Shown here piece by piece: positions 11,127 through 20,636 of a stretch of 36,153 nt of DNA. Position numbers and translations under genes: made by a program. The notes under the pieces were generated by a model. It was not told the origin of the DNA, did no database searches, and worked only from the letters and a program-made list of their open reading frames with translations. Within the stretch, counting starts at the first letter, position 1; every line of letters begins with the position of its first letter. This DNA comes from Puniceicoccaceae bacterium (lineage in GTDB: Bacteria > Verrucomicrobiota > Verrucomicrobiia > Opitutales > Coraliomargaritaceae): NCBI GenBank assembly GCA_017854655.1, contig JAFMHF010000015.1, positions 1 through 36,153 on the forward strand. The letters are read 5' to 3'.

Positions 11127-11789
11127 ATGAAAACGGTACTCTTCGACTTAGACGGCACACTGATAGACCATTTTACCACAATTCATCGTTGCGTCGTATT
11201 TACACAGCAGCAGCTCGAGTTGCCAGAGTCAGACTATGACACCGTGCGAGCGACTGTTGGTGGCTCTGCGCCAGTGACACTTAGCAAATTGCTGGGTGAA
11301 GCATACGTCGATACCGCGCTACCGATATTCCAAAATCACTTCGAGCAAATCATGTTTGAAGACCTGATCGCACTACCAGGATCTAATTGGATACTAAATA
11401 AACTGAAGCAACGCGGCTACCAACTCGCAGTTTTCACCAATAAAAATGGCAATCAATCGCGCACAATTTTAGACTTTTTAGATCAGGCACAATACCTAGA
11501 TGCGATCATCGGCACCGGAGACACCCCTTACCGCAAGCCTGATCCAGAGTTCACTGCTCATGCACTCGAATGCTTAACAGCGTCCGCCAAAGATACCATT
11601 CTCATCGGCGACTCGCCCTTTGACTTCGCCGCCGCAGAAGCGGGCCAGCTCAAAACGTACCTCGTCGCAACAGGCAGTCACAGCAAAACTGAATTGGCTG
11701 CGGCAACACAGCCAGCCGGCATCTACGCCGACCTCTACGAGCTGGGAGCCGCACTTTTCGATCTCACACCCGAAACCGCTAAAGTTTAA
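11127..11789 (+). CDS. HAD-superfamily phosphatase (phosphoglycolate phosphatase-like), first of a pair
   Basis: A haloacid-dehalogenase-type phosphatase of 220 residues, probably acting on a small phosphorylated metabolite. The ATG at 11127 places the nucleophile motif DLDGTLID at residues 7-14 (D7 nucleophile, D9 acid/base), as is usual. The longer open frame from 11028 adds 33 unsupported residues. Motif II is FTNKNG, motif III the lysine in RKPDPEF, and motif IV IGDSPFDFAAAEAG. The cap between motifs I and II is helical, as in the Gph/PGMB subfamily. The substrate cannot be read from the sequence. The stop codon is followed at once by the ATG of a second HAD protein of the same length, so the two are almost certainly co-transcribed. 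Confidence 0.87.
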   Translation: MKTVLFDLDGTLIDHFTTIHRCVVFTQQQLELPESDYDTVRATVGGSAPVTLSKLLGEAYVDTALPIFQNHFEQIMFEDLIALPGSNWILNKLKQRGYQLAVFTNKNGNQSRTILDFLDQAQYLDAIIGTGDTPYRKPDPEFTAHALECLTASAKDTILIGDSPFDFAAAEAGQLKTYLVATGSHSKTELAAATQPAGIYADLYELGAALFDLTPETAKV

Positions 11790-12452
11790 ATGCCACGCAC
11801 TCCGACACTCCCACGACCAAAGGCAATCCTTTGGGATATGGACGGCACCTTGATCGACCAAACTGCTGCGATCATTCGCGCTTACGGCGACGTCATCCAA
11901 TCAATGGGCGGCGGCATCCCTGACCCTGAGGTAATACGCCGTAGCCTCGGTGGGCCGATGGCATCAACCATGGCGCTGTTTATTGATGACGCAGGCTTAG
12001 ACGAAGCTTCCAAGCGCTTTCGGCTACGCTTCCCAGAGATTATGTTCGATGGTTTGATTATCTTAGCCGGCGGACTGGAGCTAATCGAAAGCGCCCATAA
12101 GGCACATATCGCGCAAGTCATCTTCACCAATAAGCACGGTGACACTGCTCGCAAAGTCAGCAAATATGCCGGTTTCTCCAAATACATCCCCATCTGCATC
12201 GGCAACACTGATACGGAATGGCACAAGCCAGAGGTAAAACTGACGCGCTATGTATTGGAGCAAATTAACGCCACGGCTGAAGGTGCTTGCATGATAGGCG
12301 ACTCACCAACTGATATCAAAACCGCACATAATGCTGGGCTCCCCTGCTACTGCATCGCCACCGGCGCACATAGCACCGCCGAGATGTTAGCGGCTGGAGC
12401 TGACGCAGCCTTCAACAGTCTGGTCGAACTCAAAGCAGCCTTCGGCTTGTAG
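11790..12452 (+). CDS. HAD-superfamily phosphatase, second of a pair
   Basis: A second 220-residue HAD phosphatase whose ATG abuts the stop of the first (TAAATG junction), indicating translational coupling. Motif I is WDMDGTLID (D16 nucleophile, D18), motif II IFTNKHGDT, motif III the lysine in WHKPEVKL and motif IV IGDSPTDIKTAHNAG. The pair shares architecture, length and several short identities (for example ATGAHS here and ATGSHS in the partner), which fits an old tandem duplication followed by divergence. The cap regions differ, so the substrates may too. It might also be annotated as a phosphoglycolate phosphatase or beta-phosphoglucomutase relative. The gene ends 16 bases from the convergent beta-helix gene. 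Confidence 0.87.
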   Translation: MPRTPTLPRPKAILWDMDGTLIDQTAAIIRAYGDVIQSMGGGIPDPEVIRRSLGGPMASTMALFIDDAGLDEASKRFRLRFPEIMFDGLIILAGGLELIESAHKAHIAQVIFTNKHGDTARKVSKYAGFSKYIPICIGNTDTEWHKPEVKLTRYVLEQINATAEGACMIGDSPTDIKTAHNAGLPCYCIATGAHSTAEMLAAGADAAFNSLVELKAAFGL

Positions 12453-12468
12453 CACAAGTCGAGTTAGC

Positions 12469-13152
12469 TCAATCGACACGGGGAGCAGTCTCGATTTTCT
12501 CTTTAATAGAAGCGATTGAGTTAGCCTTTAGATAACCGCGAAACGCCATCGTCGGCATCACCAGTGAGCGTCGCCCAAGGATTGATCCAGGATTCAACAC
12601 TGAGTTGCAACCCACCTCCGCGGCATCACCGACGAGTGCCCCGAGTTTACGCAGGCCAGAGCCACAGCGTGAACCATCTGGCAACTGCACAGGCACCTCG
12701 GATTGATCTAAACGTAGGTTCGAACACGTCACTCCAGCGGCCAAGTGCACTTTATTACCAAGCACACTGTCACCGACATAACTAAAATGGGGCACTTGCA
12801 CGTCATCCAGGAGCAGGCAGTTTTTAAATTCACAAGAGTTACCCAGCACACAATTCGCACCAGCAATCACGAAGCCACGAATATAAACGCCTGGTCGCAA
12901 CTCACAGCCTTCGCCTATATAAGCGGGGCCAGTGATCGAACCAAATGACGGTAATTTAACTGATGGATGAATGAAAACCTGTCCTTCGACATGTAGCCCG
13001 GGGGGAATCTCATCTCTAAGCGATTCAAACGGGAACGCTTTGAGTGCCTCGGCAATCAACGGCACCCACTGCCACGGAGCAAGCTCGGCAGAGAAAACTT
13101 GATCGAATGGTAACGACTCGGGGAAATCAAAAAGGTCACGGGCTTTAAGCAT
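12469..13152 (-). CDS. Left-handed beta-helix (hexapeptide) transferase-like protein, GlmU C-terminal-like
   Basis: A 227-residue protein. Residues from about 55 onward show the hexapeptide-repeat pattern of a left-handed beta-helix (GQVFIHPSVKL, GPAYIGEGCEL, GVYIRGFVIAGANCVLG, VGDAAEVGCNSVLNPGSILG). This fold is found in acyl- and nucleotidyl-transferases such as the C-terminal half of GlmU and in glucose-1-phosphate thymidylyltransferase-like proteins. The first 50 residues (LFDFPESLPFDQVF and WQWVPLIAEAL) resemble the leader of stand-alone GlmU-like beta-helix proteins. No N-terminal pyrophosphorylase domain is present, so it is at most an acyltransferase or a regulatory sugar-nucleotide protein. 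The reaction is unknown. It diverges from hflX across 120 bases. Confidence 0.75.
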   Translation of the reverse strand: MLKARDLFDFPESLPFDQVFSAELAPWQWVPLIAEALKAFPFESLRDEIPPGLHVEGQVFIHPSVKLPSFGSITGPAYIGEGCELRPGVYIRGFVIAGANCVLGNSCEFKNCLLLDDVQVPHFSYVGDSVLGNKVHLAAGVTCSNLRLDQSEVPVQLPDGSRCGSGLRKLGALVGDAAEVGCNSVLNPGSILGRRSLVMPTMAFRGYLKANSIASIKEKIETAPRVD

Positions 13153-13272
13153 TCAGAAATTTGAACCATTCACAGGCTTCTGAGCGAACTTAAAAAATGC
13201 TTACAATTCAGGTTTGTTTTCGCAAACAAAGGGGGTAGGTTGTCCAAATCATTAATTTAGAACCAAAACCTA

Positions 13273-14568
13273 GTGCACGACGTTAAAGAAAAACCAAGAA
13301 TGGTCGAACGGGCCATGCTCATCGGCATTACCCTGCCCGGTGAGGACGACACCACCACCCGCAGCCTACTCGATGAGCTGCGTGAACTCGTCACCACCCT
13401 TGGCATCGGCATACAGCACGAAGTACAACTCTCGATCCGCAAGCCTCAGGCAAAATTCCTGCTTGGCACAGGCAAGGCCGAAGAAATGATCGAACAAGCG
13501 AAAGCGCATAATTGCGACGTCATCGTGTTTGATAATGAGCTCACTCCCGCGCAGCAGCGGAACTGGGAGCAAGCGGCGGATGACAAGATCTTGGTCATCG
13601 ACCGCCAAGAAGTGATTCTTGATATTTTCGGTAAACGGGCGCAAACTAAAGAGGCTGTCTTGCAAGTTGAATTGGCGCGTCTCGAATACAATTTACCACG
13701 CTTGAAAAGCGCATGGACGCACCTAAGCCGTCAACGTGGTGGTGGCTCGACGCAACGAGATGCCGGCGAGACGCAGCAAGAGCTGGACCAACGTATGGTA
13801 CGCACACAAATCACACGCGTGAAGCGTGAGCTCGAAAGCGTGATCCAGCACCGTCATGTGCAGCGCAAAAAGCGCATGACCGTGCCAGTGCCAACCTGCG
13901 CAATCGTCGGCTACACCAATGCCGGCAAGTCTTCTTTGCTCAACCAGCTAACAAATTCGGATATTCTCGTGGAGGACAAGCTGTTTGCCACGCTCGACCC
14001 CACCTCGCGCCGTTGCCCGCTACCAAGTGGTCAACCACTCATCATAACCGACACTGTCGGCTTTGTGCGCAACCTGCCCCACCGCCTAGTCAATGCCTTT
14101 AAAGCGACTTTGGAGGAAGCAGTCGTCTCCAACTTTCTGATCCATGTGCTGGATGTTAACAGCCCCGAGATCGAAGCCCATGCAGAAACCACACTTTCGG
14201 TCCTCCATGGACTCGGTGCCGATGAAAAGAAAATCATCACAGTATTCAACAAAATCGACGACCTTTGGAGTGAGGACATACGCCTCACCCTGTCCTTTAG
14301 GTATCCGGAGGCACTCTTTGTCAGCGCACATACGGGCGAAGGCATTCCTGAATTACTAGAGCGTATCGAAGCCATTGTCGAAAGTGACTTTGCGCAATTA
14401 CGCTTACTCATCCCGCATAATCGCTATGATCTGGTCGCTCGCCTACACCGCGAAGGTGGTGTGCGTAAAGAAGAAGCGCGAGATGACGGCACATACATCG
14501 TCGGTTCTGTACCCGAGCGAATGTTATCAGCCCTGCACCCTTTCCTACTAAGTAAAGACCAGCCTTAA
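13273..14568 (+). CDS. hflX: Ribosome-associated GTPase HflX
   Basis: HflX binds the 50S subunit and splits stalled or hibernating ribosomes in many bacteria. The 431-residue protein has the N-terminal HflX domain (LLGTGKAEEM, VIVFDNELTPAQQRNWE, VIDRQEVILDIFGKRAQTKE), the glycine-rich linker QRGGGSTQRDAGE, and a GTPase domain with G1 GYTNAGKS (213-220), G3 DTVGFV (260-265) and G4 NKID (326-329). The frame begins with GTG at 13273, and an ATG at 13300 (residue 10) is an equally possible start. Neither has a clear Shine-Dalgarno sequence. It appears to be a single-gene transcript, divergent from the beta-helix gene. Confidence 0.95.
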   Translation: MHDVKEKPRMVERAMLIGITLPGEDDTTTRSLLDELRELVTTLGIGIQHEVQLSIRKPQAKFLLGTGKAEEMIEQAKAHNCDVIVFDNELTPAQQRNWEQAADDKILVIDRQEVILDIFGKRAQTKEAVLQVELARLEYNLPRLKSAWTHLSRQRGGGSTQRDAGETQQELDQRMVRTQITRVKRELESVIQHRHVQRKKRMTVPVPTCAIVGYTNAGKSSLLNQLTNSDILVEDKLFATLDPTSRRCPLPSGQPLIITDTVGFVRNLPHRLVNAFKATLEEAVVSNFLIHVLDVNSPEIEAHAETTLSVLHGLGADEKKIITVFNKIDDLWSEDIRLTLSFRYPEALFVSAHTGEGIPELLERIEAIVESDFAQLRLLIPHNRYDLVARLHREGGVRKEEARDDGTYIVGSVPERMLSALHPFLLSKDQP

Positions 14569-14723
14569 ACGTTGGCTTCATCGACCATCTTTCGAAGGTC
14601 TTTGCAGTCATCCGAGTCCAGGGGCTTGGATTTTCAAAGCATGATTGATCCAATAGCGCAGTAAAAGTAAATTCAAAATACACCTTCGCGTCGCACTCTT
14701 GAGATAATTAATTAGTATAAATT

Positions 14724-15284
14724 ATGAACGTATCCAGACACACCACCACACCCAATAACTCACTGATCGTCATTCTATGGGGGCTGATCTTCGCAAAATG
14801 CTTTAGTCTGGAATACTTCGTCCAAGTTTATGCGGTGCCTATTAATTCAGCCCTCTATATATGGACACTCACTCTCACCATGGCAACAGTTGCTACATTC
14901 GTATTTTTGCGAATCAAAGCCAAAGGAAGTAGTTTCCAAGAAAGCCTGCAGCGCAATTTAGTCATCTGGGGCACATCTGCGATCGCAATGCTCATCGCTC
15001 TGGTAATCGCATTCACTTCACAAAGTATCAATCCATACAGTATTCCATCGCTCCTGGCAGTCTGTCTTGGCGCTAGCTACCTGTTTCAAAGTCGGATAAA
15101 TAGCAGTCTAAGCGACAGACTTAGCGGCAGCGGTTGGTTGATCGGAGCTGGAATCCTCTTTGTGCAGAGTGCGGTTGAAAGCCTAATTCTGTTCGCTTTT
15201 TTAATCCTCACACTATCAGTCTTCCCAGTTGTGGTTCAAATGATCCGCCCGAAGCAAACACGCCAACAGGCAAGTTGCCATTAA
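14724..15284 (+). CDS. Uncharacterised integral membrane protein
   Basis: A 186-residue protein I do not recognise. It has five or six hydrophobic segments: roughly residues 13-35 (SLIVILWGLIFAKCFSLEYF), 42-62, 79-100 (LVIWGTSAIAMLIALVIAF), 105-118 and 140-168. These are separated by short basic loops, and the C-terminus is basic and polar (RPKQTRQQASCH). It has no signal peptide, lipobox or enzymatic motif. An AT-rich box resembling a -10 element (TATAAA) lies directly before the ATG. It sits between hflX and a uracil-DNA glycosylase gene with gaps on both sides, so the context says little about its role. Confidence 0.65.
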   Translation: MNVSRHTTTPNNSLIVILWGLIFAKCFSLEYFVQVYAVPINSALYIWTLTLTMATVATFVFLRIKAKGSSFQESLQRNLVIWGTSAIAMLIALVIAFTSQSINPYSIPSLLAVCLGASYLFQSRINSSLSDRLSGSGWLIGAGILFVQSAVESLILFAFLILTLSVFPVVVQMIRPKQTRQQASCH

Positions 15285-15377
15285 TCGATGCCGCTAATTG
15301 CGCACACAGATGCGTAATTTACCTTCCACCAGAAAAGTAGCTGGACGCTCGTGGCTGCTTGCTCAAGGTTAAGTAAT

Positions 15378-16280
15378 ATGTCGACCGATCTCGATCCAGT
15401 CTATGAGGAACTTAAGCGCTTACAGCTTGAAGGAATGGATCGTGTCTTCATCGAAGACAGCACCATGGCATTACTTAAACCTATGGACACTCCAGCGGCA
15501 CCGGTAGTGCCTCCCGTGGTAGCGATCGACCTGCAATCCGCAGTCAATTCCGGGCAACAGTCAAATACCGCCGCGCCGAAGGTGACGCCACGTACAAAGG
15601 CCGTTGCCACATCCATGCCACTCCCCGACGCCCCGACCATCGAACTGCCCGCGGGTGATGCAGCGACTCAAATGCAATGGCTCCAACAACAGGTGGAGAA
15701 CTCGCCAGTATGTAAGGAGCACCTGAGAGAGGACGAAAAAGTGGTCTTCGGCGAAGGTTCCTTGACTGCCGATATATTTTATTGTGGCGAAGCTCCCAGC
15801 GAGGAAGAGGCAGCAGTGGGCAGTCCTTTCCAAGGAAAATCTGGTGAGCTCTTAAGCAAAATATTCAACGCCATGGGTCTCTCGCGCGAGACGGTTTATA
15901 TGACCAACATTCTAAAGTGGCGACCGGAACACGACAAGCCCTACGGCAACCGCCCACCCACTCAGGACGAAATGGAATTTTGCCTGCCCTACTTGAAGGC
16001 TCAACTCCAAATCGTGCAGCCGAAAGTCATCATAGGGCTTGGTAATGCGACCGTGCCTGGTCTATTAGGAGCAGACCCCGACCGTAAGATGGCAGCCATC
16101 CGTGGCACATGGCAGACCTTCGAAAAAATTCCGCTCGTCTTCACTTTTCAACCTTCTTACCTACTCTTCAATGACACGATGAAGACTAAGCGCATGGCAT
16201 GGGAAGATATGTTGAAAGCAATGGAAAAAGTCGGCATGCCGATCAGTGAAAAGCAGCAAAGCTTCTTCCTGCCAAAGTAA
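15378..16280 (+). CDS. Uracil-DNA glycosylase superfamily protein (family 4-like)
   Basis: Probably a DNA-repair glycosylase that removes uracil, or a relative of one. The 300-residue protein starts at the ATG at 15378; a GTG nine codons earlier is less likely. Its N-terminal 95 residues are variable and proline/alanine-rich. The family core follows: VVFGEGSLTADIFYCGEAP, then GSPFQGKSGELL (motif 1 region, 137-156), TNILKWRPE, NRPPTQDEMEFCLPYL and the C-terminal motif. At that C-terminal motif, where family members have a conserved HP(S/A), this protein has QPS (258-260). The N-terminal iron-sulfur CxxC appears as SPVC, with one cysteine missing. The active site may therefore be altered. It converges on clpC with a shared terminator. 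Confidence 0.87.
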   Translation: MSTDLDPVYEELKRLQLEGMDRVFIEDSTMALLKPMDTPAAPVVPPVVAIDLQSAVNSGQQSNTAAPKVTPRTKAVATSMPLPDAPTIELPAGDAATQMQWLQQQVENSPVCKEHLREDEKVVFGEGSLTADIFYCGEAPSEEEAAVGSPFQGKSGELLSKIFNAMGLSRETVYMTNILKWRPEHDKPYGNRPPTQDEMEFCLPYLKAQLQIVQPKVIIGLGNATVPGLLGADPDRKMAAIRGTWQTFEKIPLVFTFQPSYLLFNDTMKTKRMAWEDMLKAMEKVGMPISEKQQSFFLPK

Positions 16281-16305
16281 ACGCGCGACCAACAAAGCAT
16301 CGACA

Positions 16306-16335
16306 AAAAAGGCCGCAGACACCTGCAGCCTTTTG
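16306..16335. terminator. Bidirectional terminator between the UDG and clpC genes
   Basis: A stem with arms AAAAGGC and GCCTTTT, extended inside by GCAG/CTGC around the loop ACAC, lies between the convergent stop codons at 16280 and 16356. The A-run on one side and T-run on the other let it act on both strands. Confidence 0.85.
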
Positions 16336-16355
16336 TAATTAGAAGCTTATTGCGA

Positions 16356-18839
16356 TTATGAACCAGCGGCACCGGACACGTGCTGGCCTTGCTCGAAACT
16401 CAAGTGATCATCCTGCACATCGACCTGAATGACCTCACCCGACTTGATTTCGCCTCCGAGAATAGCCTCAGCCAGAGAATCTTCGAGATGACGCTCAATC
16501 GCACGACGCAGTGGGCGCGCACCATATTTTGCGTCGTATCCTTTTTCGATTAGGAATGACTTTGCTGCTTCCGAGAAATCAAACACCAAACCTTGATCTT
16601 TCAAACGATTCGATACGTTACGCAATTCGAGCTCGACGATTGCTTTCATATCTTCACGCCCAAGTGACTTAAAAATCACCAACTCATTCAAGCGATTCAA
16701 AAACTCAGGCTTAAAGACGCGCTTGGTCTCATCGAGGATCTTCTCGCGAATCTTCTCATATTCATTCTCGGCATTATCTTCGAGCCCGAAGCCCATCGAC
16801 GTATTTCGCTGAAGAATCTCAGCTCCCACATTCGAAGTCATAATCAAAATAGTGTTACGAAAGTCGATTTTACGTCCGAGACTATCAGTGAGGCGGCCTT
16901 CTTCGAGCACCTGCAAGAGCAACTGCACCACGTCTGGATGGGCTTTCTCGATTTCGTCAAACAACACCACCGAATATGGCTTACGACGAACTGCTTCAGT
17001 CAACTGACCGCCCTCTTCGTAACCGACATAACCAGGGGGCGAACCCACTAAACGTGAGACTGCAAACTTCTCCATATATTCAGACATATCAATCTGAATG
17101 ATGGCATCTTGATTACCAAACATCTCTTCCGCTAACACTTTTGCTAGTAAGGTTTTGCCGACACCAGTGGGTCCAAGAAACATAAACGAACCAATCGGAC
17201 GGCGCGGGTCTTTTAAGTCCGCACGAGAACGACGCAGCGCTTTAGAGACGACTTCGGTCGCTATATCCTGACCAATGACTTCAGACTGTAAATGGCTCTC
17301 GAGCTTGAGCAACTTCTTGCTTTCTTTTTGCTCCATGCGTGACAGCGGTATACCTGTCCAAGCAGCGACCACTTCGAGCATGTCCTCTTCGTCCACCACG
17401 ATTTTGGTCTCTTCGCGGCTCTTCTTCCATTCCTCAATGATGTCGACTTGTTTTTGACGTAGTTGCTTCTCTTCGTCGCGGAATTTAGCCGCTTCTTCGA
17501 AGTGTTGCCCACTAATCGCATCTTCCTTTTTCGTGCAGACATCTTCAATCGTGGCATTCATCTCCTCAATTTCAGGGGGACGTTTGAGCGACTCGATACG
17601 TGCACGCGCACCTGCTTCGTCCAATATGTCGATTGCTTTATCAGGCAAGAAACGAGCCGTTATATAACGTTCAGATAGTTTAGTAGCGACCTCCAGCGCA
17701 CCGTCGGTGAACTTCACTTTATGGTGATCTTCATATTTACTACGGATGCCCTTTAAGATCAAAATCGTATCTTCGATCGAAGGTGCTTCGACCTTGACCG
17801 ACTGAAATCGACGATCCAAGGCACTATCTTTTTCGATGTATTTACGGTATTCCGCAAGAGTGGTGGCACCAATACACTGCAACTCACCGCGGCTCAGTGC
17901 TGGCTTAAAGATATTCGAGGCATCCATTGCACCTTCGGCAGCACCTGCACCAACAATAGTATGCAGCTCATCAATGAAAATAATCACATTCTTCGCGCGG
18001 CGAATCTCGTCCATCACTGCTTTGATACGCTCTTCAAACTGACCACGATACTTCGTGCCAGCGACCATGAGTGCCAAATCCAGTGTGATCACACGCTTAT
18101 CAACCAAAATTTCCGGCACGACGCCTGAGGCAATTTCCAGCGCCAAACCTTCAACAATCGCAGTCTTACCGACGCCCGCTTCACCAATAAGAACCGGATT
18201 ACTCTTTGTACGACGGCACAGGATCTGAACCATACGGCGGATCTCATCTTTACGGCCGATCACTGGATCGAGTTCGCCCTTCTTTGCCATCTCAGTTAAA
18301 TCGCGGCCAAAGGCTTTCAGCGCAGGCGTCTTGGATTCTTTTTTCTCATCCGAACCTCCAGGGCCTGCTGCAGCTTCTTCTGGCTCTCCGGAGAAATTGG
18401 GATCGAGTTCTGCAAGAATCTCATTACGGCAGCGCTCAATATCAACTTCGAGTGATTTAAGCACACGTGCGGCAACGCCCTCACCTTCGCGCAACAATCC
18501 GAGCAAAATGTGCTCTGTGCCGACATACGAATGATTCAGTGCCTTGGCTTCTTTACCGGCCAGCGCCAACACCTTTTTAACCCGAGGCGTATATGGAATA
18601 TTCCCAGAAGGCTTACTCTCTGGCCCGGTGCCAACCTGTTTTTCAACTGCAGCGCGCACGGTCTGTAGGTCGAGCCCCATCTTTTGCAGTACGTTCACGG
18701 CAACCCCCTGCCCTAAGTTGATTAGGCCTAACAATAAGTGTTCGGTGCCCACGTAATTATGATGAAAGCGATCCGCTTCCTTTCGAGCCAGTGCCAGAAC
18801 TTGTTGAGCACGCGGGGTAAAGTTATTCATTGGTTCCAT
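16356..18839 (-). CDS. clpC: ATP-dependent Clp protease ATPase subunit ClpC
   Basis: An AAA+ unfoldase of 827 residues that feeds proteins to ClpP. It has two N-domain repeats, each with a GTEH motif (31-34 and 107-110). In Bacillus subtilis ClpC the glutamates of these motifs bind phosphoarginine, so the docking site seems retained. D1 follows with Walker A GEAGVGKT (219-226) and an IDELHT Walker B. Next comes a UVR-type coiled middle region ([19 protein letters not shown]), then D2 with GPTGVGKT and the pore segment [15 protein letters not shown] sits at the usual ClpP-loop position. M1 and M4 are both possible starts. It is last in the mcsA-mcsB-clpC cluster, 21 bases after mcsB. ctsR, which accompanies this set in Firmicutes, is absent. 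Confidence 0.96.
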   Translation of the reverse strand: MEPMNNFTPRAQQVLALARKEADRFHHNYVGTEHLLLGLINLGQGVAVNVLQKMGLDLQTVRAAVEKQVGTGPESKPSGNIPYTPRVKKVLALAGKEAKALNHSYVGTEHILLGLLREGEGVAARVLKSLEVDIERCRNEILAELDPNFSGEPEEAAAGPGGSDEKKESKTPALKAFGRDLTEMAKKGELDPVIGRKDEIRRMVQILCRRTKSNPVLIGEAGVGKTAIVEGLALEIASGVVPEILVDKRVITLDLALMVAGTKYRGQFEERIKAVMDEIRRAKNVIIFIDELHTIVGAGAAEGAMDASNIFKPALSRGELQCIGATTLAEYRKYIEKDSALDRRFQSVKVEAPSIEDTILILKGIRSKYEDHHKVKFTDGALEVATKLSERYITARFLPDKAIDILDEAGARARIESLKRPPEIEEMNATIEDVCTKKEDAISGQHFEEAAKFRDEEKQLRQKQVDIIEEWKKSREETKIVVDEEDMLEVVAAWTGIPLSRMEQKESKKLLKLESHLQSEVIGQDIATEVVSKALRRSRADLKDPRRPIGSFMFLGPTGVGKTLLAKVLAEEMFGNQDAIIQIDMSEYMEKFAVSRLVGSPPGYVGYEEGGQLTEAVRRKPYSVVLFDEIEKAHPDVVQLLLQVLEEGRLTDSLGRKIDFRNTILIMTSNVGAEILQRNTSMGFGLEDNAENEYEKIREKILDETKRVFKPEFLNRLNELVIFKSLGREDMKAIVELELRNVSNRLKDQGLVFDFSEAAKSFLIEKGYDAKYGARPLRRAIERHLEDSLAEAILGGEIKSGEVIQVDVQDDHLSFEQGQHVSGAAGS

Positions 18840-18860
18840 GATAGTATCGTTTGCTAATGA

Positions 18861-19949
18861 TTACTCCTGTTCTGCCAACTTGTCAAAAGCTAGAGCCGGT
18901 AGATTTGAAAATTCTTGTCGAAGTTTATCCGCACGCGCAATATCGCGAACATCGGGTGCAATTCCCTCTTGCGCAGCATACTGCACATGGCCTGGTTGGC
19001 TCTCGATCACGAGTCGATCGACGTCGGCACGATTCGCTTCTGGCAACATTCCAAAATCGACCGCTAAGCGAATAAATGACAATAAATTTAGCGCTTCGTC
19101 CGAAGCGATGACATGTGCATTCTTCAGCACGCCAAAGGCACGGCCAATTTGATCGAGCAACTTCGCGCGGTTCTCTTCGAGATACTTAAAGCGCGCGTTC
19201 AACTCATGATCGATCACCGTCTTTAACACATTCGCTAGACTTTCCAAAATCTCGGATTCACTCTCGCCTAATGTCTGTTGATTTGAAATCTGAAAGATGT
19301 GGCCGCTGGCATCCGATCCTTCACCGAAAAGACCACGCACGGTAATCCCCAATTGGCTGACCGCACGAATCACACGCTCCATTTGGCCAGAGATCACCAG
19401 CCCTGGCAGATGCATCATCACCGACGCACGTAATCCGGTGCCCAAGTTTGTCGGGCAAGCCGTCAGGTAGCCGAAATCCTCAGAAAACGCGACGTCAATG
19501 GTCTTTTCCAACTCCGAATCAAATGCATCGATCAACTTCCAGACTGATTTCAAATTGAAACCTGCTTTCAAAAACTGGATTCGCAGATGATCCTCCTCGT
19601 TGATCATTACCGAGCAAGTCTGCCCCTTATTAATGTAAACCCCGGTGCCTGCTTCGCCGTCGCACAGTTCTCGACTGATTAAGTGACGCTCCACCAGCAC
19701 TTGCTTCTCCAAGGCTGATAAATCTGCGATATCAAGAAAGCTGCCCTTATTCATCTGCGGCAGCGCACTCAGTTGATCTGCACAGCGGGTAAGTACTTCG
19801 CGGCGTTGCAACACATCCGCACGTTCGGGAAATGGCTGACCGACCAAGTTTCTGGCCAAGCGAATCCGAGTGCTAAGCACAACCGGTGCCGCTTTTTTGG
19901 CTGCCTGCGTCAACTCGGCGCGCTCATCATTGATGAGTGATTCGATCAT
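18861..19949 (-). CDS. mcsB: Protein arginine kinase McsB
   Basis: Phosphorylates arginine residues of misfolded proteins, marking them for ClpC-ClpP. The 362 residues match the ATP:guanido phosphotransferase fold: STRIRLARNL (26-35), VYINKGQTCSVMINEEDHLR in the nucleotide and substrate region, TACPTNLGTGLRASVMMHLP with the conserved cysteine and ATP-binding arginine, and RVIRAVSQLGITVRGLFGEG. The RDIARA motif at 335-340 matches the RDxxRA phosphoarginine sensor that distinguishes McsB from creatine and arginine kinases. The start overlaps the mcsA stop by four bases (ATGA), indicating coupled translation. Substrates are not evident from sequence. Confidence 0.96.
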   Translation of the reverse strand: MIESLINDERAELTQAAKKAAPVVLSTRIRLARNLVGQPFPERADVLQRREVLTRCADQLSALPQMNKGSFLDIADLSALEKQVLVERHLISRELCDGEAGTGVYINKGQTCSVMINEEDHLRIQFLKAGFNLKSVWKLIDAFDSELEKTIDVAFSEDFGYLTACPTNLGTGLRASVMMHLPGLVISGQMERVIRAVSQLGITVRGLFGEGSDASGHIFQISNQQTLGESESEILESLANVLKTVIDHELNARFKYLEENRAKLLDQIGRAFGVLKNAHVIASDEALNLLSFIRLAVDFGMLPEANRADVDRLVIESQPGHVQYAAQEGIAPDVRDIARADKLRQEFSNLPALAFDKLAEQE

Positions 19950-20455
19950 TTAGAAGAGACCTCCAACTCTTCAGCCTCTTTAATTACTTTGATTTGATCG
20001 CGAAATTTAGCGGCGTCCTCATAAGCCTCCTCGGCAACAGCACGTGCCAACGAATCCAGTAGTTTTTTCAACTGCATTTGACTGGATTGACGACTCAACG
20101 CGGCCGTTGGCACCTTACCTTGATGCGCGGTGCCCGCGTGCATATCTTCAAGCACCGGAAAGACCAATGATCTAAAGACCGTATAGCAATCTGAGCACCC
20201 TAAGCGCCCCGTGCGGCGAAAATCCGCCGACTCCTGCCCACAGCTTTCACACACCACCTGCGCTTCACCAGAGACAGGCGTGAGTGGCGTCTTTGACATC
20301 AAATCTGCCAGCGAAAAGCCTTCAGGGTCTGTGACCCCTTTCTTTTGGGCACAAGACTCACAAAGGTCCACTTTATGGATCTTATTATTAACGATCTGCG
20401 TCAGATGCACGGTGGCTTCTTGGTCGCAGATACTGCACTTCAAATTCTCTGCCAT
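19946..20455 (-). CDS. mcsA: McsA, zinc-binding activator of McsB (UVR-domain protein)
   Basis: In Firmicutes McsA binds zinc and activates the arginine kinase McsB. This 169-residue copy has four CxxC pairs (C7/C10, C32/C35, C69/C72 and C87/C90), enough for two zinc sites, and a C-terminal UVR-type helix pair (LDSLARAVAEEAYEDAAKFR). It is the first gene of the cluster and overlaps mcsB by four bases. The ATG at 20455 is preceded by an AT-rich TATAAT-like box. The 180 bases upstream contain neither a CIRCE element (GAGTGCTAA-type) nor any CtsR-like direct repeat that I can recognise, so stress control must differ from Bacillus. Confidence 0.93.
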   Translation of the reverse strand: MAENLKCSICDQEATVHLTQIVNNKIHKVDLCESCAQKKGVTDPEGFSLADLMSKTPLTPVSGEAQVVCESCGQESADFRRTGRLGCSDCYTVFRSLVFPVLEDMHAGTAHQGKVPTAALSRQSSQMQLKKLLDSLARAVAEEAYEDAAKFRDQIKVIKEAEELEVSSK

Positions 20456-20636
20456 ATATTATAAAGTATAAAAGTCGGATTGTTTGGCAAAGCGAAAACT
20501 TCGATTCAAGGTGTTCAAATGCGCTTTATCAATAGGTTTACAAGCTTTTGACAGCCGCCAGCGAAAGATGTGCCCCGCGCCCAAGAAAATACTTGAGCAA
20601 GACTGTAATCAGCAGAACTGAGCTTTGCCGCGCACA

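Noticed and set aside
20456-20636. CIRCE or CtsR operator before mcsA
   Set aside because: No inverted TTAGCACTC-type repeat and no CtsR-like tandem heptads are visible in the gap.
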